Assembly (NCBI GenBank): GCA_019916065.1
Contig: CM034242.1
Coordinates: forward strand, 14,756,823 to 14,820,822
DNA: 64,000 bases
Reading direction: 5' to 3'
Source of the DNA: Vitellaria paradoxa
Taxonomy: Eukaryota > Streptophyta > Magnoliopsida > Ericales > Sapotaceae
Position 1 is the stretch's first letter. Every line of letters starts with the position of its first letter. Below are positions 1 through 11,785 of the stretch, piece by piece. A program made the position numbers and the translations under genes. Below the pieces are notes generated by a model. That model had not been told where the DNA came from and ran no database searches. It saw only the letters and a program-made list of their open reading frames with translations.

Positions 1-75
1 AAGGACGGTAATGGTGGGAAAGCTCAAAGAATGGAAGCATCCTCTGCTACCATGTTTGAAGCTTTGGCTCAGTGA
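1..75 (+). CDS. 3' end of an unidentified gene (last 24 codons)
   Basis: Frame 1 is open from the window edge to a TGA at 73-75 and ends in ...MFEALAQ. The 24 visible residues are hydrophilic (Lys, Gly, Ser, Glu) and use ordinary plant codons. The DNA after the stop turns abruptly AT-rich, as in a plant 3' UTR. This is too short to assign a family, and the rest of the gene lies to the left of the window. It could also be a chance open frame, since 24 codons is weak evidence. Confidence 0.45.
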   Translation, partial: KDGNGGKAQRMEASSATMFEALAQ

Positions 76-1118
76 TTCATATAAATTGTGCCCTTCCCAA
101 GTGAACTCTTTTTAATTTATCTATTTCATATCAGGGAAGATTTGCAAATTCGTTATTGCTGCAATATTTTGTTGTGATTAAGAGTCTTGGCATAACGGTA
201 TGTTTGCTTTGATTTTTTGTACTTTGGGGGTAATGAGTTAACTACTCAAAAATATTCTATTGAAGAGCTGTTTGGGAGACAAATTTTTGCAAAAAGTAAC
301 AAATAGTTGCAAACTTTTACATATTTGTACAAACTTTTGGTTATTTCATTTTTTGTGTGTATATTTTAAAACTCTAAATTTTATAAATTTTTACTAACTT
401 TTACGAAATTTTGTTAACTCCTAACAACTTTTGTTAATTTTTTTATAAATTTTCTGGCCAAAATTGTTCTAACAAGTCACCATTCTAACAGGATAGAGCA
501 ACTTGTTAGAACAAGTTCTGAAAGTTTAAAAGGTTGGTATAGCACATGAAATCTGTTCAAATGGGTCATTTGACTCCGTTCGAAGTCTGTTAGAAATTTT
601 AATTTTGACCTCCAAACGCTAAAAAGTGACTAATGCATTATATTTTTATTTATTTTTTTTGTACAATTTAATTTTCCAAACATGGCCTCAAGTAAGGGGC
701 AAAAGTACTTAGATTGCTCCTCCCATATTCCCGCTTTGGGCACCTTTTATTTTGTTTCTTGTTGCATATGGAAAATAAGGTTGCTGTCTCCCTCCCCATC
801 CAGACATTTCGATTATGTTATAGTTATTGTTGATGCACATTGCCGGTTAGTCCAAAACTGAAAAAAAAAAAAAAAAAAAAAAAAAAATCTACAAACAAAG
901 ACATGGCTACAAATTTTTTTTTTATTTTTCTAGGCTGGCATTTGGAGAGCATTACATAATTATATTTGGAGAGCCTTATATAATTATACTAGATACCAAT
1001 TTGTACAAACAAGCTTATATTCAGCAAGGATCGGTAGGGCCCGCGGGGGCAACCGACTAACCTGGTATTGCATCCCCAACGATTCCCTTATTGCTTTCTT
1101 TTAGCGTTCTAACTGTAA
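76..1118. other. Intergenic stretch with a MITE-like element and a poly-A tract
   Basis: AT-rich spacer between the + strand gene end and the WRKY 3' end, so the two genes are convergent. It holds a probable MITE at 265-688 and a run of about 27 A at 861-887. The poly-A could be the tail of an old retroposon, but no matching target duplication was found. No coding sequence was seen. Confidence 0.5.
265..688. mobile_element. MITE-like element with GTTTGG termini
   Basis: The left end reads GAGCTGTTTGGGA. The right end, reverse-complemented, reads GAGGCCATGTTTGGAA, so the two ends form an imperfect terminal inverted repeat. The interior is AT-rich and non-coding, with repeated aactttt and aaatttt stretches. 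No clean 3-bp target duplication was found, so the ends are approximate. Confidence 0.4.
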
Positions 1119-3242
1119 TTAATTGAAAAATCCAGGGGTGCCAAATGGGAAATTTGGATCCAGATCAACGCTGTGAATCGTGAAATCCAGGTCCAGAATC
1201 GGAGAATTGGTAGCCGAATTGTTGGCCGAGACAATTTCCGGGAGATCGGGTTCGGAAAACTGCAAATTACGGGCCGCCGATCCGAAGCCGTTCGTCTGGC
1301 ACGGGGGGGCAGCGAAGTAGTTTAGTTCGGAGGTGGTCGGAGAATGATTCCCCAGCACGCCGCCGTCGTTGACGAGGGAGGAAAACGAGAAGTTCTGGTC
1401 TCCGCGATTCATCCATCCGAAAGAAGCCGAAGGAAAAGCGAAATGAGAAGAAGACGTCTCCTTGGCGCCCGAGCCCTCGGTCTCCACTCTCAAGCTTGCC
1501 CTCAGGTTCGCAAGCAGGTCTTGAGATGGGTGGTTCTGGAGAGCGTTGTGTGTTTTTGATTCCTGTTTCTCTAGCGTTGTTGCCGGTGCAGTAGGAGCTG
1601 GGTTGGGGTTTTGGCTGCAGGTGTGCTTCCCTCTGTATATGATCTCAAATACGTTGGGATCGTCGTCCGATCGCTGCACTTGCTTCGTAGCCCAACAGTC
1701 TTGAACGTTGCGATATGTGCATCTGTAGTAGCTTCTGCAGGCGCGCACAAAACAATTTAGAATTTTTAGTTTTATTTATTCATTTACTTTTTTGGTTCTA
1801 GTAATGAAAATGCTATCCTTTCGGACCAGTTGAGTAGTGAGTCAGTCGTCGTTGGCACCAGAAGTGCAATGAAATGGAGACAGAGTGAAGGAATGGTTCT
1901 GTTTACTTTGAAGTATGGTGTCAAGTGTCCAAGTTAACGACGGTGTGTTTGGAGCGTTAAATTTTTTAAAAAGATTTATAATTATTTTTAAAAATTTCTT
2001 ACTTTTATAACTTTTTTAATTTCTTTTTTTAACTTTCACAACTTTTTTTAATTTTTTTTAATTTTTCACTCTTTTTAAGCACATATTAAAAACTAAACAA
2101 TTTTTAAATTTTATTTATTTTTTTAACTAAAATTTGATACTTTAAGTAGATACTAATTCTCATCTCATTTTTTTTTATCAAGATGGGATTTCTTCGTTTT
2201 TATACTTATCTTCATTCTCATTTAAAAATAATTATTATTTATTAAATTAAAATAATACAACAAAAATTTATTTAAATAAAAGTTTTCAAATTTCAAATTA
2301 AATAATGTTATAAATTAATATATGTTATTGTATAATGATTAACACATAAATGAATAGGTAACCCTGTTTAGAGTGACAAAAAATTTTTAAAAAATAGTGA
2401 AAAATAAAATACTAAAAAATTTTTAAAGTTATTCACTTTTTATTTCACTGTACGAATTACGAATTCACAACTTACCTTATTTATCTCATTTTTATCACTC
2501 TAAATGCACTTTACGTAAGAAGGGGAGGGAAAACTTAAATTTATGTCTTTATGTCGTTTTAGAAATTACTTAAAATTTCATAAGAGAATCTTTATGTCCA
2601 TCCTAAGCAAAACGTGCAATGCGGGGAACTTAATCATGCCTAATTTGAAGTAGGATAAGGGAATAGGGACTTTTGTGACCTGGGATATTTGGCACCCAGA
2701 ATGTCTTTCTGCCCATATTTTCTCCAACTGTATCCGTCGTCAACGGGTCCTTCAAACCCATTCTCAGAGCAAATCCTCACTTGGTCCGTCCATGTAGGCA
2801 GTACCTTTCTGCAAACACCAATCCAGTATAAGATAAAGACTTCGGCCAAATCCACCATAGAAGATTGATATATATATATATATATATACACGTATATATT
2901 AGAAATTTGAATTTACCTCTTCTTTGAGATATCATTTTGGTGCTCCTGGTGATCCTTAAAGCCCTTGCTGAATTCCTCGCTCCGGGGACTTCCGTCACCG
3001 GAAAGAGACGACTCCGGCACGCCGGTGATTGGCGCCGGCGACTGAGGCTGCCTGCCCGATCCACTCCAGTTGAGAATCAGTAGGGCCTTCTCGTAGGAAG
3101 AGAGTATCCTCTGTAGCAAATGTTCTCTGCTTTGAGCAGAGGATGTTGAATTCAGATGAAACCTCAGTTGCTTGGCTAGCTCCATCCCTTGGGTCAGCTC
3201 ACTGACCAGTGTTCTCTGTTCAAAGATCAAACCACTCTCCAT
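1119..3242 (-). CDS. Group III WRKY transcription factor, WRKY41/53-like, three exons
   Basis: A DNA-binding transcription factor of the defence and senescence WRKY family, expected in the nucleus and binding W-boxes (TTGACY). Exons on the - strand are 3242-2917, 2808-2680 and 1734-1119. Both introns are GT-AG (2809-2916 and 1735-2679). The exons sum to 1071 nt, giving 356 aa plus stop. The first ATG at 3242 starts MESGLIFEQRTL, typical of WRKY53 relatives. A basic SKKRK stretch spans the exon 1-2 junction. Exon 2 carries WRKYGQK. The zinc finger is CX7CX23HXC, the group III pattern, and intron 2 falls at the conserved Pro-Arg position of the WRKY domain. The C-terminus is rich in Ser, Asn and Asp, suggesting an activation region. 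No lesion was seen. The family call is secure; the exact orthologue is not. Confidence 0.95.
2362..2509. mobile_element. MITE inside WRKY intron 2
   Basis: The left terminus CCTGTTTAGAGTGA and the reverse complement of the right terminus, TGCATTTAGAGTGA, form an inverted repeat around about 148 bp of AT-rich DNA. The interior contains the tacgaattacgaa motif shared with the copies at 55418 and 58494. It lies wholly inside the 945-bp second intron and does not touch the splice sites. Confidence 0.5.
2867..2889. repeat. (TA)n microsatellite in WRKY intron 1
   Basis: A run of about eleven TA units inside the 108-bp intron 1 of the WRKY gene. Confidence 0.85.
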
Positions 3243-3396
3243 AGTGGACGCTAATTCTATGCAAAGGTTTCCAGTTGCAGGCAAAATAAGAAAACAGAAG
3301 GAATGTGGAAGACCCAGAATATGACAAATCAAAATTTGGAGGGAATTCACCTGGAAAACTGTGATGTTGGATACACATATACGTTTAGATTTAAGG

Positions 3397-3398
<2 letters not shown>

Positions 3399-3433
<35 letters not shown>
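3399..3433. repeat. (GA)n microsatellite upstream of the WRKY start
   Basis: About 17 GA units, which read as a CT tract on the WRKY strand, lie roughly 160-190 bp upstream of the ATG. Pyrimidine tracts of this kind are common in plant core promoters and 5' leaders. Whether it is transcribed cannot be seen. Confidence 0.85.
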
Positions 3434-3434
<1 letters not shown>

Positions 3435-3524
3435 AAAGTTACGCACAGACAGGGAAGGAGTGAAGCTTAGGAAGCGGAGACTGAAAGCATTGGAATTTAA
3501 AGGAGAGAACGATAGAGTTGAACT

Positions 3525-3530
3525 TTGACC
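3525..3530 (+). promoter_or_regulatory. W-box (TTGACC) upstream of the WRKY gene
   Basis: TTGACC, the canonical WRKY target, lies about 285 bp upstream of the WRKY ATG. With a second copy at 3623 it suggests auto- or cross-regulation by WRKY proteins. The motif is short and can occur by chance. Confidence 0.5.
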
Positions 3531-3622
3531 GAGAAACCGAGTTTTTCTGCATAGACCGGTCTTTGGTCATAGGGGAGATAATACATGGTGACAAGGGAGG
3601 CACACTCGTGGAAGTCCAAGTG

Positions 3623-3628
3623 TTGACC
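3623..3628 (+). promoter_or_regulatory. Second W-box (TTGACC) upstream of the WRKY gene
   Basis: A second TTGACC, about 95 bp further upstream, in the context gTTGACCggtt. Paired W-boxes are typical of defence-responsive WRKY promoters. Function is inferred only. Confidence 0.5.
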
Positions 3629-3666
3629 GGTTCAAAATTGGGAAGAAAGTGGTATTGAATAATCAA

Positions 3667-4554
3667 AAAGATTCGAAAAGTTAAATGACTAATATGACAA
3701 TAACAAATGGTAATTAATTAGAATTGAAAAGAAAATTATTGAGGTAAAGTACACCTAGCTTACTTTAATATTTACATAATTACATGTGGTACTTTACAAT
3801 ATTTAAAAATTATAATTATCTTTTTTATTTTAAAATATCGTTAATCTTAATTCTCTTTCGTTAAATAAACTATTAATTTGTAATGGAATATGTCAAAGTT
3901 AACTAAAATTTTAATTATTTTTTCTATTTTACCTTTATGTAAATTAAAAAAACAAATACTACAACAAAAAAAAATATATACATATATATATATATTTTTT
4001 GAACAAATCTATACAAATCTGTATAACCCAATATTTCAAATAGGGACTGTAAATTTTAACCAAAATTTTAAACGATTTCACGGTTGAACTATGTTTAGTT
4101 ATTTTTATTTTTATTTTTCATGTTTTGAATCTGAACGTAACAAAATTCCAGTCATCCAAATGGACCTAGTCCTTAGTTTGCTTAGAGTTAGATGATCGTC
4201 AATTCTCCAATTAAAACGTGAAAAGAAAGCCACGTATCATTAATACCACCCACACAAGAGTAATTAAGGCCCTCCTTCTCCACCGAACCTACCCCTTATC
4301 CAAGAATAAAATTTAATAATTCCATATATATATATATATATGGCATTATTCAATTTGCCAAAAATCAACAAAAATTTTTAAAAATTTTTAAAATTCTGTA
4401 GCACATGTTAGCCACTTCGCATGTCATGAAATCTCTATAAATATCTATATATACCTACATATCCCAACAAATTTTTACAAATTTCAATATTTTTTTTCAT
4501 AAAGCCCAATAACTTTTTCACAATCCTAATAACTTTTTAATAAATTTCAATGAA
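3667..4554. other. AT-rich intergenic stretch, no gene seen
   Basis: Contains short TA microsatellites near 3975-3996 and 4325-4340 and scattered A/T runs. Neither strand gives an open frame with protein-like composition. Confidence 0.5.
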
Positions 4555-4948
4555 TCTGACATAAATTCATGGGAACGGATCAAAAAAATCGCCCCCACTG
4601 TTTCTCTTTTCTACTTTTTCACACAAAAGTTAAAAAGATAAACAACTTTCAAAAAAATTCTAACATAAATTTATGGGAACAAACCTGAAAAATCATTCTC
4701 ACGATTTCTCTCTTCAACTTTTTATCATAAAAGTCTAAAAGTTACGTAACTTTCAAAAAAATTCTAAGACCTAAAAAACCGTTCCCACAGTTTCTCTCTT
4801 TAACTTTTTACAGCAAAAGTCTAAAAGTTATGCTATTTATCTCCAAAAAATGTGATTTGGGTCAAAAACTCTCAATGCTAAAAGTTATCCCAAACCATAT
4901 TTCTTCTTATTTTTTCTTATTTTTTACCACTCCAAAACGCTACCATAG
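4555..4948. repeat. MITE-like unit with about 100-bp internal tandem repeats
   Basis: Three degenerate units, starting near 4555, 4656 and 4768, share the words atgggaac, tttctctctt and aactttcaaaaaaattctaa. The right edge (accactccaaaacgctacc) matches the terminus of the TAA-flanked MITE ending at 53947. The element is probably related to that family, with the left end near 4340 uncertain. Confidence 0.4.
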
Positions 4949-5552
4949 AAAGAGAAAGAGGGAAGGCCTTTTGCCGACCCAGGCCATTGGATCAAATTCA
5001 TGTGTTAACAAAAAATGGAAAAAACATTCGTATGCCGACTTTGGTTGTTCATTCAAACTTAGAAAACCCAATTTATTGCAGGTAATTTGAGCTCTCACTT
5101 CCAAGTTGGTGGTTAATGGACCAGATGTGGATGATAGTTGAAACCCAAAACCACTGACATTTGTAGCAGTAAAGGTATTGAAATTGAAACTCCTCGATGC
5201 AACCTTGTTGATATGGAAACCCCCTGTTATGACATAGAGGGCCCCGCTATCACCACGTTGACACCAATATCGCCCTTGTCCTTGTTGCGACGATTATTGA
5301 TGACTCTGCCTGCTACAATAGCCACTGAATGGTCTCTCCGTCGGATTTGTAGCTTAGTTTCCTCGCTGTTCTCTATTTGTCTTCATCTTTTGTGTGTACT
5401 TTTGTTGGAGCTTCTCTTGGGTGTGAACTGCTTCTTGGCGGTGTCTTCTCTGTTTGCAATCTAAAAATCCTTCATTTCTACGGGCTTATTCTCACTCATG
5501 TTGATTTCCGCGAGCTTCGCAACAAGCCTGGTGCAATATTTACAGCCATAGT
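4949..5552. pseudogene. Coding-like host locus fragment, left of the copia insertion
   Basis: This stretch is more balanced in base composition than the spacer around it. It holds overlapping short open frames on both strands, including one at 5138-5464 with a hydrophobic, Leu-rich end. I recognise no domain. The copia element inserted at 5553, and the locus resumes at 12202. On the - strand an open frame of about 65 codons crosses the restored junction, through residues near GATADKSPSS and YGCKYC, and then stops. This looks like a gene relic broken by the insertion, but the family is unknown. Confidence 0.3.
5548..5552. repeat. Target site duplication (ATAGT), left
   Basis: ATAGT directly flanks the left LTR and is repeated exactly at 12197-12201, the 5-bp duplication expected for copia integration. 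Confidence 0.93.
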
Positions 5553-5963
5553 TGTTGATTATTTAATTCATATCGAATCATCAAGAAAATAAATTAATGC
5601 GGAAGCGTACCTGAATCCATTGATATAATTTTGTGGTTCTTGATCTTCCAAGTCTATACGTAGGTTACTTTTCCTTATTCTCTTTGACGATGGGAACTCA
5701 GATTGATTAGAAAAACTCTTACGTATGACCTGGGGACTATAACCTATTTATAATAACTGTAGAAACCCTACTTCTATTCAGCCCATCATAAAATAGAAAT
5801 ATGGGCTTAGGTATCTACACATTAAAGGCCCATATAAAATTGAGATGTTATAAAGCTCAAAACCTTAAAACCTTAACAGACCACTTTAAATGGGCTTAAC
5901 CTTTATGATAGCCTATAACACACAAATAACATATTTGGCCCACAATTGATTATTTTTCCAACA
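5553..5963 (-). repeat. 3' LTR of the copia element
   Basis: A 411-bp LTR. Read on the element strand it starts TGTTGGAAAAATAATC and ends AATAATCAACA. It aligns end to end with the copy at 11786-12196, with 9 mismatches (about 2.2 percent). Confidence 0.96.
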
Positions 5964-5975
5964 ATCTCCCACTTG
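5964..5975 (-). other. Polypurine tract of the copia element
   Basis: On the element strand AAGTGGGAGAT lies directly before the 3' LTR, the usual position of the plus-strand primer. Confidence 0.85.
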
Positions 5976-6359
5976 GGCCAAATATGCTAGCTTGTGCATT
6001 ATAAAATTAACCTTATGAGCTCAAAATTTGCTATCATTATCAAACATCTCTATGCAATCTGGTCCATCAATTATATCAATATAGGATTAAAGCGGCGTTC
6101 GTTATATGTATCATAACTAAACCCATCAATAGTCACATATATCAATACAATCAACGACATAGATCAAGTATGGATGTGTAGCATAGAAATTACATGTAAT
6201 GTGATCTAAACATGCCTATTTTCAACTGGTCCAATTTTATTCTTTGGTGAGATCATAATAAATACATTCAGAGTGTAAATAAACCATAAACTTTATTCTG
6301 CAGAAAATAAATCCATAAAATGTGTCTACAACTGAAAAGCATCCAAATACAAACTCCCA

Positions 6360-6710
6360 CTAAACCAACATATCATCAAATGATACAACACCCATATGAG
6401 CTACATGCTCATGAAAGACCTTGGGTGGTAAGCCTTTAGTAAGCGGATCCGCAATCATGGAGTTTGTGCCAATATGCTCTATAGACACCTGACCACTCTG
6501 AACTCTTTCTTTAACAACTAGGAACTTAATGTTTATGTGTTTAGACTTCGAAGAGCTCCTACTGTTATTAGAATATAGCACAGCTGACTTATTATCACAG
6601 AATAACTTTAATGGTCTTTCAACACTATCCAAAATTCACAGCCCAGTGACAAAATTCCGCAGCCATATTCCATGATTAAATGCCTCATAACAAGCTATGA
6701 ACTCTGCTGC
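6360..6710 (-). pseudogene. copia RNase H domain, end of pol, broken
   Basis: The frame ending at 6360 has the copia RNase H C-terminal half: LFCDNKSA with the catalytic Asp, then KHINIKF and the terminal ADPLTKGLP motif. It is separated from the RT frame by a TAG at 6750 and by a frame change between about 6633 and 6750. The DNA from 5976 to 6359 is the element's 3' untranslated part. Confidence 0.9.
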
Positions 6711-8090
6711 CATAGTGGAAGAAGCTATGAGTGTCTGCTTGGCACTCCTCTAGGATATAGCTCCTCTAGCCAGCAAGTAGATGTAACCTGATGTGGATCT
6801 TCTACTATCTTGGCATCCAGCAAAATCAGAATCAGAAAACCCAATGATCTCCAACTGATCCGATTTCTTATAAGTGAGCATGTAATCCTTTGTTCTCTGT
6901 AAGTACCTCAAAACTCGTTTGGCTGCTTTCCAATGATCCATCCCAGGATTGCTTAAATATCTGCCTAACATTCCAACAATGAATGCTATGTCTGGACGTG
7001 TACAAACTTGAGCATACATTAGACTCCCAACAACTGAAGCGTAGGGAATCTTATGCATCTCTTTAACTTCAAGGTCATTTTTAGGGCATTGATTGAGACT
7101 AAATTTGTCTCCCTTAGCGACAGGGGTGTCACCTGGTTTACAATCTTGCATGCCAAACCTTTTAAGTACCTTATCGATATAGGCCTTTTGTGATAATCCA
7201 AGAATACCTCGAGAACGATCTCGATGTATCTGAATCCCTAATACAAAAGATGCATCACCAAGATCTTTCATCTCAAAATTCTTTGATAGAAATCTCTTGG
7301 TTTCATGCAACATGCCTATATCATTTGTGACAAGCAATATGTCATCAACATATAAAACTAGTAAAATATACTTACTCCCACTGAACTTGTGATACACATA
7401 ATCATCCACAGCATTTACCTCAAAGCCGAACGAGATAATTACTTGGTGAAATTTGTAGTACCACTGACGGGAAGCTTGTTTGGGTCCATAGATGGATTTC
7501 TTTAATTGGCAAACCATATTCTTTGAGTCTCCGGACACAAAGTATTCTGGTTGCATCATATAGATCGTTTCATTAATGTCACCATTAAGAAACGCCGTCT
7601 TAACATCCATCTGATGTAACTCAAGATCAAAATGTGCAACAAGCGCCATAATAGTTCTGAAAGAGTCTTTCGTATAAACCGGAGAGAAAGTCTCTTTGAA
7701 GTCGATGCCCCCCTTCTGGGTAAAGCCTTTTGCTACAAGACGAGCCTTATATCTTTCCACATTACCATTCGAATCCCCTTTGGTTTTAAATATCCATTTA
7801 CAACCAATAGGTTTCGCACCTTTTGGTAATGGGACAAGATCCCAAACTTTATTGTCTTGCATAGACTTATACTCCTCATTCATGGCATTAATCCACTGTT
7901 AAGAGTTAGAACCCTGCATGGCCTAATGAAAGTTGATTGGATCATCTTCCACCATTCCAATATCTTCCTCATGTTCTTGGAGAAATACTACATAATTATC
8001 TGGAATAGCACTTCTCATTTCTCTTGTGGATCTCATTAGTTCTTGAGGTTGTTGATTTTGTTCTTCTGGAATAATTACCTCATTTTGGAT
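6711..8090 (-). pseudogene. copia reverse transcriptase domain, broken
   Basis: The main open block (7883 to 6750, 377 codons) carries KWIFKTK, RLVAKGF, the DVKTAFLNGD block and catalytic YVDD at block residues 178-181. The usual YGLKQ is YGPKQ here. Upstream in the same frame two nonsense codons (TAG near 7923, TAA near 7899) lie in FHxAMQGSNSxQW, where Gln is normal, so both look like C-to-T changes. A frame change near 8080 separates this block from the integrase tail. The domain could not be made as one protein. Confidence 0.94.
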
Positions 8091-9600
8091 GGGGGTTGTT
8101 CAACATTGTCTTGTTGAGGTTCCTGATTTCCTTCTTGATCAATGACAGGTATAGAAGCCTGCACATTATCATAAAGGATAGTAGGAATCGAAACCGATTC
8201 CTCCTCAAAGGCAATGTCTCTAACCTTATTTCTCCCCCCAAAATCAACATCCTCAAAAAATGTTGCAGTTCCCGTTTCAAAAATTGACCTAAGTGTGGGA
8301 TCATAAAATTTGTAGCCCCTTGATTGCTCAGAGTAACCAATAAAATAACTACTCACTGTTTTGGAGTCCAATTTATTTTCATGTGGCCTATAAGGTCATG
8401 CCTCAACTGGACATCCCCAAATGTGAAAATGCTTCAAACTAGGCTTTTTGCCTATCCAAAGCTCATAAGGTGTTTTGGCAGCTACTTTAGTGGGTACTCT
8501 ATTAAGAATGTAAGCTGCAGTTTTAAGTGCTTCTCCCTAGAGTGATTCTGGTAAAGTAGAATGACTAATCATACTCCTTACCATGTCTTTTAGAGTTCTA
8601 TTTTGTCTCTCAGCTACACGATTCATGCTAGGAGATCCTGGCATGGTGTACTGTGGGATGATTCCACACTCCTCTAGGAATTTAGCAAATGGTCCTGGAC
8701 GTTGTTCTCCTGAACCGTCATATCTACCGTAGTACTCACCACCACGATCAGATTTGACGCTTTTAATCCTTTTGTTGAGTTGATTCTCAACTTCAGCTTT
8801 AAAAGCCTTGAACACGTCCAGTGACTCAGACTTCTCATGAATGAGATATAGGTACCCACAGCGTGAGTAATCGTCTATGAATGATATAAAATATTGTTGA
8901 CCATTCCAAGAAGCCGTAGGGAATGATCCACAAATATCTGTGTGGATCAATTCTAAGATGTTTGAAGTTCTGTTGGCACCTAACCTCTTAATTTTGGTCT
9001 GTTTTCCCTTAATACAATTAATGCAGACATCAAAGTCTGAAAAATCAAGGGAATCCAAAATGCTATCAGACACAAGTCTTCCAATTCTATCTTTTGAGAT
9101 ATGACCCAACCGCTTGTGCCATAATGACGCCGAATTTTCTTTATTTAATTTGCGTTTAGTACCACGTGATTGCACATGTAAGGTTTCATTATATGATGTA
9201 ATAGTATCAAGCAAGTATAGGTTATCATATGCAGATAATGAACCAGTACCAATAACATTTGAATTCAACGAAAGACTAAACTGATTATTTTCAAATGAAC
9301 AATAATATCCAGATTTGTCCAACAAAGAAACAGAAACCAAATTCTGCCTAAAAGACAGTACAATAAAAGTGTCTTTCAAATCCAAATAATAACCAGTTCC
9401 TAATAATAACCTAAAAGTGCCTATCGCATCAACTTCCACCGACTTGCCATCTCCCACAAAGATGTCTCTTTCACCATCATTAGGCTTTCGGTAGCTCAAG
9501 TAACCCTGCATAGAAACACTTATGTGAGTAGTAGCACCAGAATCTAACCACCAAGTGTTTCTAGGTACTGAAGCTAAATTAACCTCAGAACAGACCAAAG
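8091..9600 (-). pseudogene. copia protease and integrase domains, broken
   Basis: Protease DSGATTH lies just after the gag knuckle. It is followed by the GAG-preintegrase motif (LWHKRLGH with CINC downstream) and by integrase HTDICG, SDRGGEY and the glutamate block ending AERQNRT. A TAG at 8537 replaces the Trp normally following LPESL, and a TGA at 8396-8398 breaks the next segment (GCPVEA then PYRPHENKLD). The integrase C-terminal part continues to about 8091 with FIGYS. Confidence 0.94.
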
Positions 9601-10422
9601 TAAGAATTGTACCTTTCTTTGCACACCAAGCGTGATATTTGGCACAATCTTTCTTGATATGTCGAGTTTTGTTACAAAAGAAGCAGCTGTCAATTTTTTG
9701 CTGCTGTTTCTTTTGTGCTGGACCCTTAGTAGCAGCTTCATATTCTTTCTTTCTTTTCTTGCCCTTATCTTTAGAGGTGTTTGCCAAGTGAGCACTTTCA
9801 GTTCTGTCTTGCTTCAACCTTTCTTCCTCTTGCACACAATATGAAATGAGCTCATTTAGAGACCATTTAGAGACCATTTCTCTTTCTGACAGTTGTAACT
9901 AACCTTAAAGTGACTGAACTGTGCAGGAAGTTAGATCAATACCAAATGCACGAGCAAGTCATAAGACAGCTCAAGTTTTAGTCTCTTAAGTTTAGAAGTA
10001 ATATGAGACATCTCCATGATGTACTCCCTTATGTTCCCCTTGCCTTTATACTTCATTGAAATCAAGCTTTGCAAAAGCGTGCTTGTTTCAGCCTTATCGT
10101 TTTTAACAAAACTCTTTTCAATCTCAGCAAAGAACTCCTTGGCATTAGTTATCCCGTTGGATACTGCGCCCTTAAAGGCTTCTGGAATGCCACGCTTGAT
10201 GACCATGAGACTCATGTGATTTGAGCGATCCCACTTCTAAAAGTTTCTCTTTTCATCAAGTGAACTTTCAGTCGTAAGAGAAGTGCGTTGCTCAAACCTG
10301 AGCGCAAGGTCAAGATCCATGCAGCCAAGAACAATTAGTATGTTCTCTTTCCAATCCTTGAAGTTTGTTCCATTTAGCATAGGAATCGAATTTATGTTGG
10401 CAGATATAGTAATAGCAGACAT
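9601..10422 (-). pseudogene. copia gag, broken
   Basis: Starts at the ATG at 10420-10422 (MSAITISANINSIP) and runs through the copia gag blocks LNGTNFKDWKENI and SLMVIKRGIPEAF to a CX2CX4HX4C zinc knuckle (CFFCNKTRHIKKDC). A TAG at 10237 and a TAA at 9931 interrupt it in frame. An 11-bp tandem duplication (agagaccattt, 9858-9868 and 9869-9879) then shifts the frame. The knuckle lacks the usual Gly before His. It would not give a full capsid protein. Confidence 0.93.
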
Positions 10423-11156
10423 ATTAGTTGTATAGAGAACAAAATAACCAAAAATTATGCTCACATTAATAAACAAAATTAATAATCAATAAATTCAAAT
10501 AATGGCAAACCCATCTCAAGATACCCAGCACAACATTAATATCAAGTCTTTGGACAGTAATATTAATTGTAAGTGGCACTCTTGTTGTAGTGATCAAACA
10601 TTGACAATAACTCCTGTCAAATAATAAGCCAATCTTTGGATTGTCTTACTATTTACATGAAAACCTAATAATTATCACATGTTTACCACCACAGGTGCAT
10701 ATGTAATTCTGCCAAATATTAGCCTTCCTTTGGGCCGACCAATACCCGCATGAATAAATACATATACACAACCTTCTAATATTCAAAATAAAATAATTTC
10801 TACAAGAGATGTTGCTTTGGCAACATGTTGCTTCTATTAATTTATTGTTGAATATTATGTACCAAAAATTAATAATACCAAAATTTGAATTTAATTGATT
10901 CCTTAAATCAATTCCCTTAAAATTAAAAGAAATTAAAACTTTTTGGGGCCCTTTTTTTTGAAATAGAAATAAACCTTTGGGGGCTGTTAAGTAATTTTTA
11001 AAACCTTTCATATAAGCCCACAAGAAAATTCCAAAGAAATTTCAAACTTTCAAAAATTACAAAACAGACCCAAGAATCCCAAAATTTTTTTTTTTTTGAG
11101 TTGAAAGAAAAATCCTCGGATAGGGGACTTGAAACGTGCAGGTAGTATATATATAG

Positions 11157-11196
<40 letters not shown>

Positions 11197-11770
11197 ATGG
11201 AAACCTTGATTGAGAGTCCAACGTGCAAAACATATATGTATATATATACATATATAATTAGAGCCTTAAATGTTTCAATCTGGAAAAGTCCCAGGTCATC
11301 CCCTTTTGTTTAGCAAACTATTATAGGCAATCAAAAAACAATCATGATGTAAATTGCACAGCACTCAACTTCCATAACATATTCTTTATAAACAATTATT
11401 TCAAATATTTTAATCAATAAAAGTATATTGCAGCAAACCCAAAAGGGTTTCCAATTGATGGTTTTGAAATACTACATAACCGAGCAGATTCTTGAAGATT
11501 CACAAACCATAGAAGACACGGAAATCACATTGAATCAGGGAATCATTGTGTAATATGAACAGATCAAGCATATATATATGCGTACGAATATATATATATA
11601 TGCGCGTACGAACAGGTAAAAAAAATACCAATTGCATAAAAGAAGATCAAATAACCCAAAAAAAAAAAATTTCAAAATATTGAGAACAAAAATTAAACCC
11701 TAAAATTTTAAACCTTAGCCATCAAATCTTAATCCATAAAAAAAAATTTCTCAATGATTCAATATGAGTA
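10423..11770 (-). other. Untranslated leader of the copia element
   Basis: About 1.35 kb between the PBS and gag, AT-rich, with a (TA)n tract at about 11158-11192 and alternating TA/GCGTACG stretches near 11567-11610. No protein-like frame was seen. Long leaders occur in several copia lineages. Confidence 0.7.
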
Positions 11771-11783
11771 GGCTCTGATACCA
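11771..11783 (-). other. Primer binding site, initiator Met tRNA type
   Basis: On the element strand TGGTATCAGAGCC lies two bases inside the 5' LTR. It matches the sequence complementary to the 3' end of plant initiator tRNA-Met. Confidence 0.93.
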
Positions 11784-11785
11784 TT

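Noticed and set aside
1344..1559. 71-codon + strand frame inside WRKY exon 3
   Set aside because: A shadow of the WRKY coding strand.
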